A DNA stretch of 64,000 bases, from the NCBI GenBank assembly GCA_951394045.1, contig OX595985.1:62001-126000 (forward strand), in the 5' to 3' direction. Below the pieces are notes generated by a model that saw nothing but the letters and a program-made list of their open reading frames with translations, was not told the origin of the DNA and did no database searches. The translations under genes and the position numbers were made by a program. Positions 33,301-44,567 of the stretch are shown in pieces (the first letter of the stretch is position 1; each line of letters opens with the position of its first letter). The DNA is from Nitzschia sp. DOCU1 (lineage: Eukaryota > Bacillariophyta > Bacillariophyceae > Bacillariales > Bacillariaceae).

Positions 33301-34807
33301 AAAATTTCATCCCTTTTTTCGTCGCTGGTCTAGCAGCATCTTTTTGCCGTTGTTTCCAGGCTAAAGCCATCAAATATCCATACACATCCTGATCTGTTTT
33401 CATACAGCGACTTCCTGCTTGCCAGAAATGATCAACACATAGCAAAGTTGACAAAACACACCATAGGTGGAAACTCCCTTCCGACTGAATGTAAAGAGGG
33501 GACACAGCAGTGAAGCGTTCCCCATACTCATCATATGGATGGACCCGGACCATGCTGGTTGGCCATGGGGGTTGAAAGATTTCGGCGTCTCTTAGTTCCC
33601 CTATAAAGAGAGTGACTGGCTTGTCGTCATAAGCTGATTCTTGCATTGTTACAGCTTGTTCGACCCCTACGTATGTCGATCCTGAAAGATATGGCTGCAA
33701 CCTTTCTTCTGGGAATGCTTCTGAAGCATGTTCGATCATCTCGTTTATATTGCTCAATGGAAGATACGTCGCACTTTCGTCACACTCACACAACATACGG
33801 AAACTTTGCCTCACGTCCATGCGGCCGCTCAAGGACAAATAGTCCCTCTTACGGCTAAGATGATTAGCTTGCCGTCGGTTGCCTAAACTCGAACAATATG
33901 CAGAATCAATGCCGTCGTATCCACCTTGGAGTTCAACAGTTTTGTAGGTGTCAGAATATTGATTCAATTTTGCAGTCCGAAGGGTTCTTGATTTGAGAAT
34001 AAGTGGAGCATACTGGTTGGAAGCTTCCGTAAACAATCCACCAGTGGGATTAACAGGAACATGCAGTATACGTTGAATCGTCTTTGAGTTGTGCTTCTGA
34101 CAGCAGAGAAGGTGGGGACCGTTGTGATTCATATACAATGAAGGACGGCAACGGAAGTCATCATTTTCTAATACCAAAGTGGAAGAAGGAAAATCGGGTC
34201 GACAAGAATCTACCCACGTTCGCCGACCATGGTCACGGTTGCAAGTCGAAGTCGACGCAAAGCAAAAATTACTTCTCACTAGCAACAAGTCTTCAAATGG
34301 CAACTCGTTCGTTTGATGCAAATATGCACCACAGCCCCAGGGACATCTCACCCATGGATAAGAAAGGTATTGATCCATGGCAGGGGCCATCTTTTTCCAT
34401 GTTAATGATTTCAGACATGACATCAAATCATTCTTTGACTCTGTGACGTCGTAGATTTCCGCTGGCGGGAAATCTATAGTTATTCCGGGTTCACTTAAAG
34501 AATCCACCCACCAATGCCTCCAAGACAAAGGTATGTACGACCATTTTTGTCGAACGTCCAAGCTCCATATGCTATCTTCTCTTCTTGTGGTAAGGAAACT
34601 CCACACCATCGCAGCCCAACCTCCTCTTGTCACTCCTTTTTGCAGGTATTCATTGCATTCGGGACAAAGTGTAACAACATGGGGGTGACCAACAATGCAA
34701 AAATAAGTCTTGCTGCGTAGCTTTGAAATTTCATTCCAAGGCTTCGGCAATAAAGCAATGTTCCTGCGCTTGCAGTTGGAACAAAAGCGGTCGTCTTCCC
34801 TGGTCAT
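27326..34807 (-). pseudogene. Helitron2/Helentron-class RepHel transposase with C-terminal GIY-YIG nuclease-like domain, interrupted by one in-frame TGA
   Basis: First ATG at 34807. The frame runs to a TGA at 28756-28754 (codon 2018) and continues in the same frame for 475 codons to 27326. The N-terminus has a CxxC pair (FCSNCKRRN) and a long Cys-rich region without a known family. The Rep part shows the two-His motif SHIHCILKT (about 1181), SPTNGSIFVRYPSASNLQY and a paired-Tyr motif YLSSY (1368 and 1372), the arrangement of Helitron rolling-circle nucleases. The PIF1-type helicase follows with Walker A GGPGVGKTT (about 1886), Walker B FMVFDEFG and motif III DHLQLLP, just before the TGA. After it come EQSVRAWNDP, TIHSCMGATL and VVLLSRTR (late helicase motifs). 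The last 120 residues carry VYLLV, YIGETSHLVQRLEEHN and FEAEW, the GIY-YIG nuclease pattern. No splice pair removes the TGA without deleting motif III. Readthrough cannot be ruled out. Confidence 0.85.
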
Positions 34808-34908
34808 GATAATGACACTGTGGGACCTTTTGCCATTCACTCAACAACGTTCTTTTTCTTTGAAGATTGTTCCTCGAAGAAGAGTTAAGTTTGACGTTGT
34901 TTGGTTTT

Positions 34909-35154
34909 ATGAGCTCACCAAATGCTCATAAAATTTTCAGTATGTCCAATAACGCACCTGGTCTGTTTGTGGATTTGACGCGTGCAGATGAACGTTGTCC
35001 TATCTGTCGAGGTTTAATGACCTCCGATGCTGTCCAACCGGACAACTGTCTTCACACTTTTCATTTCGGTTGCTTGACTATTTGGAAAGAAAGACGATCA
35101 ACTTGCCCTATTTGTCGCACACCTTTTGAGAACATCTGTTTTCTCGTGGAGTAA
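34909..35154 (+). CDS. Small RING-H2 protein (putative E3 ubiquitin ligase)
   Basis: About 81 residues from ATG 34909, or 70 from ATG 34942 (a TTTTCAG just before it might be a splice acceptor). The RING has CPIC, then CLHTFHFGC and CPIC in the order C-x2-C, C-x-H-x2-H-x2-C, C-x2-C, so all eight zinc ligands are present. RING-H2 domains recruit ubiquitin-conjugating enzymes. It is divergent from RepHel, with about 100 bp between start codons, so the two may share a promoter. It ends 59 bp from the convergent 1,656-aa gene. There is no transmembrane segment. The partner is unknown. Confidence 0.75.
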   Translation: MSSPNAHKIFSMSNNAPGLFVDLTRADERCPICRGLMTSDAVQPDNCLHTFHFGCLTIWKERRSTCPICRTPFENICFLVE

Positions 35155-35213
35155 GCCAACCACCAAGGCAATTCCAAATGCAAATGAGACGATATAAATT
35201 AGTCATGTACTTA

Positions 35214-38200
35214 TCAAACGAATTTTTGTACATCGTTCCAAAGGTAACTGTCCCATGCTCTTTTCTTCACGTCGAACCGCATGTCTTTCAATTTCAATGC
35301 AGCATTGTAGGAACGATGAAACCAAAAGAAGGACTGGCCTGGAAAGACGTAGTCAAATTTCTTGCTGTTTGGACCAATGCCGTCACAGAAAAGATTCTCT
35401 ATCCAATTGTCTCGCGGTTCCAACCCACAAAAGCTGCTGACTATGCGCACTGTACGTTGATATCCCGATGCATCAGCTTTGAGCCCAATTTCTTTCATTC
35501 GCCGTAGCATCTCTACAGAAGCGTCGCTGTAGTGCTGGCTTGACATCAAACCATCTAGTTCAGCTTGGAGGATGGCCTCGTGCTCGGCGATAGTTTTAGC
35601 AGAACCTTGATCGTCAATTGGATAACATTGAAAGCAATTGTGTAAATTGCTGGTCATCAAACCGGTTAAGCCAGCATAGAAACCCAAGCGCATGCCGTAG
35701 TGTGGCCCAATTCCAGGAAGGGATTGTGTCATTGTCGATAAAAGTTCTTTCCAAGAAGCTACCGATAGATTCCCACGACTTTCCAAAGCTTTAAGATAGT
35801 CGTCCATAGCACTCACAGCTTCTTCCACCTTGCTCGAATCTTTGTAATGTTCCATAATATCGATACTAGTGGGCCTTCCTCGATGATCTGGTCCTCCCTT
35901 CCATGTTCCAAATTTCCTCACCATGCTTTCTAGCAAAACAATAGTAAGATTCTCGTCCACTCTGTCCGGTAAATCGTTCAAGAAGTCTCTTCCTGCATGG
36001 TAAAATAGAACCCAGCTGCCCATCATTAAAGCGACGATATAGACTTCCAACATTTTCTTCCTTGATTTCCTTGCTTCAAATAAGATCTGATTGGACTCGT
36101 ACAGGATCGTCATCCCTGGGGAACAATAGATCTCTCCCGCGTAGCTGGGAGGAAATTTATAACAGGGGAATGATAAACCAACGGCGTGTACGTGAGTCAA
36201 CAATGAAGTAGTATCAAGGTCGTATTGCGCTTCACTATCTTGAAATACCAATTCATGTGGTCGATCAAAAGAGCCGCCAAAAGGCTTGTACGCCAAGTTG
36301 ATTTTGTCAAGATAGATTTTCAAGGATATCTTCAAGTTTTCTGCCATTGCCTCGTTGTCACGAAAGTGTTCATGTGCACTCCGGGTATAAAGAATGAGGT
36401 AAGGGCGTTTGAGACGAGGAGTATCATGTTTCTCTTTTCCCAGAAATACAGCAGCTTGATTTTTTGCATCATTCTCGGTCAATCCCTTGTCCTCTTGCAA
36501 ACATTTCCATATAGGTTTGCTGAAAAAGAAAAGTGACAAAGTACAACTGATGTCGTTGCCAGGATTTGTGCCATTCTTACCATCCGTATGAAAAACGCCT
36601 TCCTCGTCATGGCCAGGTTCTTCTGCATCCATGCAGACCAAATCGAAACATGGGAAACGACAATGTTTGCACGAGAACAAACGAACAAAGGGTTCAGTGA
36701 ACAAGGTGTAGATGAATCCATCGTCTAGAAAACCCCGAATAGGTGTTCCAATTGACTTCATCTTCTCTTGAAACACGATAGCAGAAAAATCCAACAACTT
36801 TCCAATTTCTTGTGGTAAGGTAGAATCGAATTCCAAAATAGTTCTAAAGTTGCAGTCATTCCGCGGGAGATCTCGTAGATATCTCCACTTCGTTTGTCGT
36901 CGATCCTTATCTGCCTGACGATGCTCGTAGTTATGGTCGGCGCTGCCTACCGACACACGAAGAGTCTGGCACGCAAGGTTGTCTCGTTTCTTATCCTTGA
37001 ATCCATGCGTGCACAAAAATCGGAGGATCAAATCGTAGTTTATCGAGGGTAACCAATCTCGATATAGTCTCATCATACTATCGTTCTCCCTGATTATTCC
37101 ATAGTCATACAAAAAGTGAGTATGGTTCCGTGGTACAAACAAACAGTTTCTCCCCATGTGTCGTGTCATGGTCTCTTGGTTGCTTTTAAAAGCTAGCAAG
37201 TGTGGGACTTGCTCCAACCGAGTGAAATGGATATGGTCCATCTTCCCGAGCTCAAAGGAACATTTCACTCGATCTGGGGCCAGGTACTCTAACACAAAAC
37301 ATTTCCTTTCAAGATCCTTGTTCGAGGCAAGTCGTTCCCATTTCACGATGGGCTTTGAGAAAGAATTGATAGAATCTGCAATGTTCCTATCTGCGGTGGG
37401 GGAAGCAATTTGGCCAACAACAACATCTTCCATGGCAGCTTCGGTCTCAGGTAGAGACTCCATATAGTCACCTGCAGTTTCTTGTTCTCGTTCTTCTGCA
37501 TCATTCCCATTTGCAGCACAACTTTTTTCAACTTCTGATTCATTCCATTCGCCCATCGAAGGCCCTGCTCTCTCTATGTTCTTGTCATTGTCACTAGTAG
37601 GCTTTGTTTGTTCGGTATTATTTCGATTTGTGTCCATGGAAAGGTCAGCGTCCGACCCTTTCTCATTCACCGCAGAGGTTTTTTCTCCAGATGCCGCTAA
37701 CGATTCATTGATGACTTGACCTTGGACGTTGTTGTCTCTCGTATCGTGTGACTCTTCGACGAGAAAAGAATCCAAATTTGTTATGCATGGATCTAATGGA
37801 TCCAAATGTTGGTAGCTGCTTTCTTTACCTTCTTCCTGTTCCTTCTCTTCGTCCTCATCGTTCCTCTCCATTGAGTCATCTTTCCTCAAAGGCGAAGAAT
37901 CTTCTCTGTTGCCTCCTTCATTTTCTTCATCAACGTCGCAATCCTCCTCATTCTCACTGTCTCCTTCAATGTCATCGGAGGCTTCAGAATCGAATTGAAA
38001 GGCAAAACTATTCTTGGTGGTACCAACATCCGTAGCACTTTCTTCGTTCTCATCGTTTTTTTCATCGTCCTCGTCATCCCCTGCCTCTGCATCCGTTGCT
38101 CCGTCATCTTCATTTGAGATCTGGGCAAAGTACAACCCTTTGCTCAGCAAACGGACATGACGATCTCTTTCCACTGGTATCTCAGCTTTGGTAGGTTTCT

Positions 38201-40247
38201 TCAAAAAACGTATAGAGTAACGGCCTTCCTCGTCCATCGAATACTGAGGGGCCCGATATAAGGAAAGAATAGTTCGAAGGGCCCACATGGAAGCATCTTT
38301 TTCTGTGACATTGCCATTGAAATAAATCTTCCCTCTACGGACTCGGTTCTTCCTAATACAATTCACTGCCCAATCTCGTACTGGCTCAGGGTCGGCTGAA
38401 TAGACAGCCTCCGATAGAATCGTTTTCCCGGCTTTTGGTTTGTCACGTATCCTGTTGATACTTTCCAAGTCATTCGTGATTTTGACTCGTAAGAGTTCGT
38501 CCATCAAACGCCAACAACTTGGGAAAGTGTTCTCCCTAGAGAAGAGATCTCGCACCACATTCAGAAGATCGTCCTCTGAACCGTACCTACCGGATGTGAA
38601 ATCCAAGCAATAGTCACTGATAACTATCGCTCCCAGTAACAACTCACAAAGTCGTTGACCTCGATTGCTGAATTTCTCAATATGATTGAGATAGTCGGGA
38701 ACACTCGATACGACCTTACCTCGCTTGCGAGACTTTAGCTCTATTTTATCGAGCCATGATGCCGCTAAGACCTTCATAAGCTTCTCTCTTGTGCGTTTGA
38801 AGCTCAGGTCAAGAAACTTTTTCGTCATTTTGATCTTCTTTCCGTCTGATTGTCTTTCAACCCAAAACTTAGAGAATGTCAAGTTGATCTTCCGATTACT
38901 CTTGCCTTCTTCACCTGAGAAACCCACAGTTAGTGCCATGTGCTCCAAATAATCTTGTAAAGAAACACCTGCTTCCGTACTCATGATATTACAATAAGCG
39001 AAGGCTTGCTCCAATATACTCGTTTGATCGCAAACAGCTTCTTTCAATATCGAATACTGAAAATAATGTTAGTTCCTCTCTTCTGCATCCCCTCCGATTT
39101 TGCTCCTTTTCGAACGTACCAATAAAGGCAGACTAGGTTTCCATTTCGCCAAACGATCATCTAGAATCTTCTTAAGGCGTGGCGAAGTTGAAATCATGGT
39201 TGTTAGAGCAGACACGTCTCTGTTGCAAAATAGACCTTGAGCCGCCATCGACCTCTGAAGATTATGCTTTTGGTTGACAGTCTTGCCTTCTTTGCTTTCA
39301 TTTCCATTCCGATCTTTTGGAAACGAGAACTTCCTTTTTTTTGACGGACGATCATCTTCGTCCGAGGTGCCTAAGCCTTGATCTCCTTCTCTCTCGCTTT
39401 CATCCTCTTCCTTTTCATCGTCCTCTGATTCCTCCTCCACTTCGTCCTCTGGTTCCTCCTCCACTTCTTCGCTATCAGGATTAAAGTCGCTGTCGTTTCC
39501 TTTTTCTTCCACATCCTCTTCCTCCTCGCTAGAATCAACACTTTCGTCGTCATCCACGTCGTCTTTTTCTTGCCTCTCTTCATCTCCACCAGTGTTTTCA
39601 GCATTAAAAACTTCCGTCTGCGTTTGGATTTCCTCTTCTTGACCTTCTTCATGTGACTCATTTGCTTCACAATTTCTTGAAACACCAGGTCCTCCTTCTG
39701 ATGTCATCATCGATGTTTCTTCCTTCTCCTCATCGTCACTCATCTTCTCGTCTTCTTTATTTCTCTCGCTGAAATGATCGTATGTTTCCACGGAAGTCAC
39801 TCCTGTTGTTTCACTGCGTCCACCAATCAACTCAATGGCATGCAGAAAATCTTCTCCTTGCATGGTCGTTTCCATTGCAGTACAATTTGTTTCCATTGTC
39901 TCACCTTCAACGACAACCGTTTTGCCTATATAGCTGTCTACTTTTCGGTCATCTTCCTCTAAAAGACATCGGAGTAGTCTTTTACCAAAGGTTGATGTTG
40001 AAGAACACGACATGCTCGCTACTTCTGTTCTAATAAGCACTGTAGGCAGAAATCGTTCCACCACTGAAAGACTTATGCCTGCATCTTGAGCTAATAATGA
40101 CTCCGAAAAAAGTACACAGGACTCTTCACATTTCCGGAAATTGAAGACCACTGTTGTTCCTTCGGAAGATTCCTTATGTTTCAAACTCAAGTTGCTATAA
40201 CCTTTTGTTCGTGATCGGAGTAATTTAACTTCAACAAAAAAACTCAT
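35214..40247 (-). CDS. Large acidic protein of unknown family, two exons, 1,656 aa
   Basis: ATG at 40247. Exon 1 (40247-39120, 376 codons) ends at a codon boundary. A 63-nt intron (39119-39057) starts GTACG and ends CTAACATTATTTTCAG, with branch-point and pyrimidine context, and contains the in-frame TAA that otherwise splits the gene. Exon 2 (39056-35214) adds 1,280 residues. Two long Asp/Glu/Ser-rich stretches (exon 1 from about residue 160, and exon 2 roughly 320-530 from its start) look disordered. The C-terminal half is globular, with CKHCRFPCFDLVC (possible zinc site) and LPGIGPHYGMRLGFYAG, which resembles a helix-hairpin-helix turn. No known domain could be assigned. Position next to RepHel, in the same orientation, suggests an element-encoded partner, for example in replication or chromatin handling; this is inference. 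Confidence 0.6.
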
Positions 40248-40370
40248 CTCTTAATATGCCTTTTCCTTTGATCTAATACCAACCTCTTTTCAGAGCCTTT
40301 TCACATTACCGGAATACACTGCAAACACTGAATGCTGTCAACCCAGAGTTCTCATTATGACGTAGACTGC

Positions 40371-41420
40371 ACGTAGAACTTTAACAGTAGAGAATTGGAG
40401 AAAAAGCCCGTCCCGACACAATTTCTATGGGTTAAATTAACACGGCGAATACAATGGCAGTCCCGACTACTTATCCCTGCATGCACTTGCCGTTTGTACC
40501 AACGTTGCGTCACAATCAACCAATGAAATCTCACCAATCCACGTAGCCCACACGTAGAAGTTTAACAGTACACAATTGCAACAAAAGTCCGTCCCGACGC
40601 AATTTCTATGGGTTAAACTTACGCAGCGAATACAACGGGCTTCCCGAGTACCTATCACTGCATCAACTTCCTGTCCGTACCAAGGTGGCATCGCAATCTG
40701 CCAATCAGATCTCACCGATCCTCGTAGACCCCACGTAGAAGAAGTTTACCAGTACACAATCGCAACAAAAGTCCGTTCCGACGCAATTCCTATGGGTGAA
40801 ATTAACGCGGCAAATACAACAGGCTTTCCGACTACCTATCACTACATGCACTTGCCATCCGTACCAACATTGCGTCACAATCAACCAATGAAATCTCACC
40901 AATCCACGTAGCCCACACGTAGAAGTTTAACAGTACACGATCACAACAAAAGTCCGTCCCGACGATGGGTTAAACTAACGCGAGGAAAAAGCACGACGAA
41001 ATTCCAACGCCGTATCGCGAGGAAAAAGCACGACGAAATTCCAACACCGTATCGCGAGGAAAAAGCACGACGAAATTCCAACGCCGTCGGAGCGACGACA
41101 ACGCAATACGCACCATGGCACGATTCAGTTTCGTCAATCAGGTCGACTTACCCAGCCACAATATCGCCCACCAATAAACGTGCCAAAAGAAATGATACAG
41201 GTGCTATCATTGCTCGTGTTACCTTCGTCAGCATCATTCATCAGACATGGAACAAACAAATTGCTAACGCAATGAGTTTCTTGCCACGAAATTTGGTTTT
41301 GTGCTTCCGGTTCGCTGCTTGCATCGCAATCGACCAATCAAATCTCACCAATCCACGTAGACCCCACGTGGAAGTTTAACAGTACACAATCGCAACAAAA
41401 GTCCGTCCCGACGCAATTTC
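40371..41420. repeat. Tandem array of approximately 181-bp units with an internal 37-bp repeat and a longer-period copy
   Basis: Units starting at ACGTAGAAGTTTAACAGTA (variants) begin near 40371, 40552, 40733 and 40917 (spacing 181, 181, 184), with a further unit start near 41366. Between the last two lie three copies of a 37-bp unit (CGAGGAAAAAGCACGACGAA and following bases, about 40980-41090). A longer segment (from ACGCAATACGCACCATGG to GAGTTTCTT) occurs near 41101-41280 and again near 41485-41655. No coding content. Confidence 0.88.
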
Positions 41421-41699
41421 TATGTGTTAAACTATCGCGAAGAAAAACCACGAGATAATCGCAACACCGTCCGAACAACAACAACGCAATACGCACCATG
41501 GGCCGATTCCTTCGTCACTCTGATCGATTCCCCTAGCGACAATATCACCGATCAACAAATCTACGTACACGAGCTATCTTTGATCATCGTTACCATCATC
41601 TCCATCCTTCATCAGACATGGAATCAATACATTGCAGACCCAATGAGTTTCTTCCCACGAAATTTGTTTTTGTGTTTCCCGCTTCCGTGTCAACAACTG

Positions 41700-43139
41700 G
41701 TAAATCATCTCTCCCTTCTCATTCCCCCTCCAAATCTCCTTATTTAACGATGTACATACATAAAAAATTTCCTTCCGCTCGTGAACACGTCTCTTTTCTA
41801 CTATACCTTACGTACTTCCCATCCCATTCACTGCCGCTAGGAACAACCTTCTTTTCTCACCGATCACCAACAACCCGAACGCACTTCCACAACCTCCTTC
41901 TTTCGCGTGCGCTCCTCTCACCCAACGTCCTCTCCTATCAACTTATCCGACCGTTACTTTTGCTTCATCGAGGCTCTCATTTTCTCTTCCACCATCATCG
42001 TCTTCTAACCACACTTCCACCCAACTATGACACCTTCCCATCCCCTCAACCAACATTGCACCTCAAATCATCATTGCAACACAGATAGATGTCCTCTTTC
42101 ACCAACTCTCCTCACCAAACGTTATTTCTGACAGTTCGCTCCTCCTCCAACAATTCCTACACTCGCATCCCACTCCGCTATGTAATTTAACGTCTGTCCG
42201 GAAGCCTTCCCGCGCCTGCACCTACTACCCCCTTTTCTTATCTATTTCGTTTTCTCCTTGCGGAGTGCCTTGGCTCACACCGGGGCCCCTTCCCCAGTGT
42301 TCGGTAGGTCTTGCGGGTCACCCTCACGGGAGCACCACGGACCACTATCAAGAAATGCACATAAGTTTCGGTCGATCGGAGATCGACTTCATGGACTAGC
42401 CGTCTGTACACCCACCACCCTCGTCAAGCAAAGCTTCCCCAACAGTGACGGCTGGCAGGAAGGATAATTGCATCGCTGGTCATGATGGCTTCTGGTAGTA
42501 GTACCTGGCAACTTCGCGGATGTATTGAATCTACGAAGCCATTGAAGTTCTTTTTCCTGCAATTGATTATAGAAAACAGTCGCGGAGAACTTCATGTCCA
42601 CACGCCAGGCCTCTGGAAAAGTTGTGCACTAAAGTAATAGTGCCTGTTGGTTTGAATACCGCAAACGACAATTGCCCGAATGATGCCGCTTTGCGGTCAT
42701 TCAGAGCACATTTTGGTCTTTCGTTTCAATAAGCATCATGGACTACCAACAACCAACCAAACAAACAAACAAACAAAGTACCGTACCGTTATTAAGGCTA
42801 TCACTGGGCTACCGGTAGTAGTAGACTCACCCGGGCGGCCGGAGCGACCCTAAAAGTAAATGGACAGTGGTATTGAAATGTACAATAGTCTCCCGCTGTC
42901 AGGTTCTCATTTCCTACTACAGATTGATTAATGAAGTTGTGGAGAATTTCAAGGCTTCCGAGGAAGGGCTCGTGCACAATTATCAGAGCGGGTGTAACAC
43001 GTCACTCCTCGCGCTCCAAACCGATGACGCTCTTGCTTTGGTTCGCATTCTCGCGGTATGGGCAATTTTCACATGCATAGAACTATTCTATGGCATTCTT
43101 CATCGGCTGTGCGAACCAAACCAACAAACAAGCGGGAGT
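41700..43139. other. Non-coding region, partly pyrimidine-rich
   Basis: 41690-42200 is rich in C and T on the plus strand, with spurious open frames. An (ACAA)n-like run lies at 42750-42778. No gene, tRNA or clear element end is recognised. Confidence 0.4.
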
Positions 43140-44507
43140 TGTCCGGCCACGTAGGTAGCTCAAGTGAAGCCTTTGACAAAAAGGCCTCAGAATTATCATA
43201 AACAAGCCATTTTGGCCGATTCCAAACTGTCAGAAAAGTGTAAGCCATCAACAGCCCACCAATGGGATTGCTCCAAAAAGTGTAAAACATCATTTAGAAA
43301 GTCATTATTTTCGGTTCTTGACGTCACTGAACCCAATGCCACGGTCCGATTCATAGTCATACGAGTCGACATGTTCGTATCAGTCGAAGAACTATCCACT
43401 CGCGACTGCAACTGCCTTCGGCCGTTGCCTCTCTATTTCCTTTGTAATGGTCCCCTATGCACTTGGTGACCTATTCAACAAGGAATCTATGTTCTTCTCG
43501 AGCTTTCTATTAGTATTATACGAGCAATCCTATAGTGTTCCAAAGAGGCCGCCAGAAGTTGATTGTTGCATTCGTTGTATCCTCTCAAAAGAAGAAATGA
43601 CCGACGAGTTCAACAAGACAGTGGCCGGGCGGCGGCTTCGTTGAGGTAGCCACGAATAATGAAGTGCATTGTAGTGTAATTGTAGTGGTAGTGGCAGCTT
43701 GTAGACGAATTCACAGCGATCCAAAGTTGATTGTAGCGTTTGTTGGCAGGGAAACAAACCACCCACGAACACAATGATCGACGAGATGAAGGAAACAATA
43801 GCGACGCCGCGGCGGCTTCATAGAGGTGGAAGTGAGTAATGAAGTGTATTGTAGTGCAGTTCTAGTGGCGGTGGTAGCTTGTAGACGAATCAGCAGTGAT
43901 TCAAAGTTGATTGTCGCATTCATTAGCAAGGAAACAAATGCCTGACGAGTTGAAAGTGGCGGTGGCGATGGCAGCTTCGTGTTGGGAGTATATTCACAGC
44001 AAAGGCCACAGCAAGCGAATTGTAGAGATGCTGGGTGGTGAGCAGAATGACAATGTTAGTGAAATGCATGAATCAAAATACTTTGGTCTGCGATGGAATG
44101 CACTTACCTTGGTAATATTGAAGTAGTAATTAAATAATAACTAGCAATCGAATAATACTGCTGCTGCAACGACTGTATAGCGCGAATCAAGGAGTTTATA
44201 TACATGGGGTGGTAGAAGGACAGCAGCAGTACTCGAGAAGTACTCGCAAAGAAAGTTTGACAGTGAAAGAATGGATTTTTGTGTTGCGCCATTGTCGCCG
44301 CTCGTCCGACAAATTTGGACCAATTCGACTTAATGGCGAGCAGCGCAAGCCAGCCAATGATTGTCATGGTGGTAGGTCATCCCGTTAAAATATATCTCTT
44401 GTTATTGAGAATACCGAATTATTGCCTTCCTTTTGTTCCTTGAATTTTTTCCTTTCTTTTTTCCCCTTTCTTCTTTATAAAATCTTAGCTACCTACGTGA
44501 CCGGACA
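43140..44507. mobile_element. Putative non-autonomous DNA transposon with 21-bp terminal inverted repeats
   Basis: TGTCCGGCCACGTAGGTAGC at 43140 continues to 43160, and its inverse is found at 44487-44507 with one mismatch in 21. A 9-bp direct repeat CAAACAAGC lies 5-6 bp outside both ends (43125-43133 and 44513-44521), a size typical of Mutator-like target duplications, although the small gap and the A/C-rich context weaken this. The inside has no transposase-like frame; it holds three partial tandem units of about 180 bp. Confidence 0.5.
43555..43960. repeat. Degenerate tandem array of approximately 180-bp units
   Basis: Shared landmarks recur about 180 bp apart: GCGGCGGCTTC at about 43630 and 43811; AGTTGATTGT followed by GCATTCGTT or a variant at about 43557, 43725 and 43905; and GACGAG near 43605, 43783 and 43943. 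Units are 75-85 percent similar by eye. It lies inside the inverted-repeat-bounded segment. Confidence 0.7.
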
Positions 44508-44567
44508 TAAGCCAAACAAGCTCGCGCGACACCAGAACGGTAAAATATTGTTTGATCCAAAACCGGC

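Noticed and set aside
28960..34446. Many ORFs of 60-120 codons antisense to RepHel
   Set aside because: They are shadows of a long coding frame with no own signature.
41424..42088. Plus-strand ORFs rich in Ser, Pro, Leu and His
   Set aside because: They arise from a C/T-rich stretch; composition explains the open frame and no motif is present.
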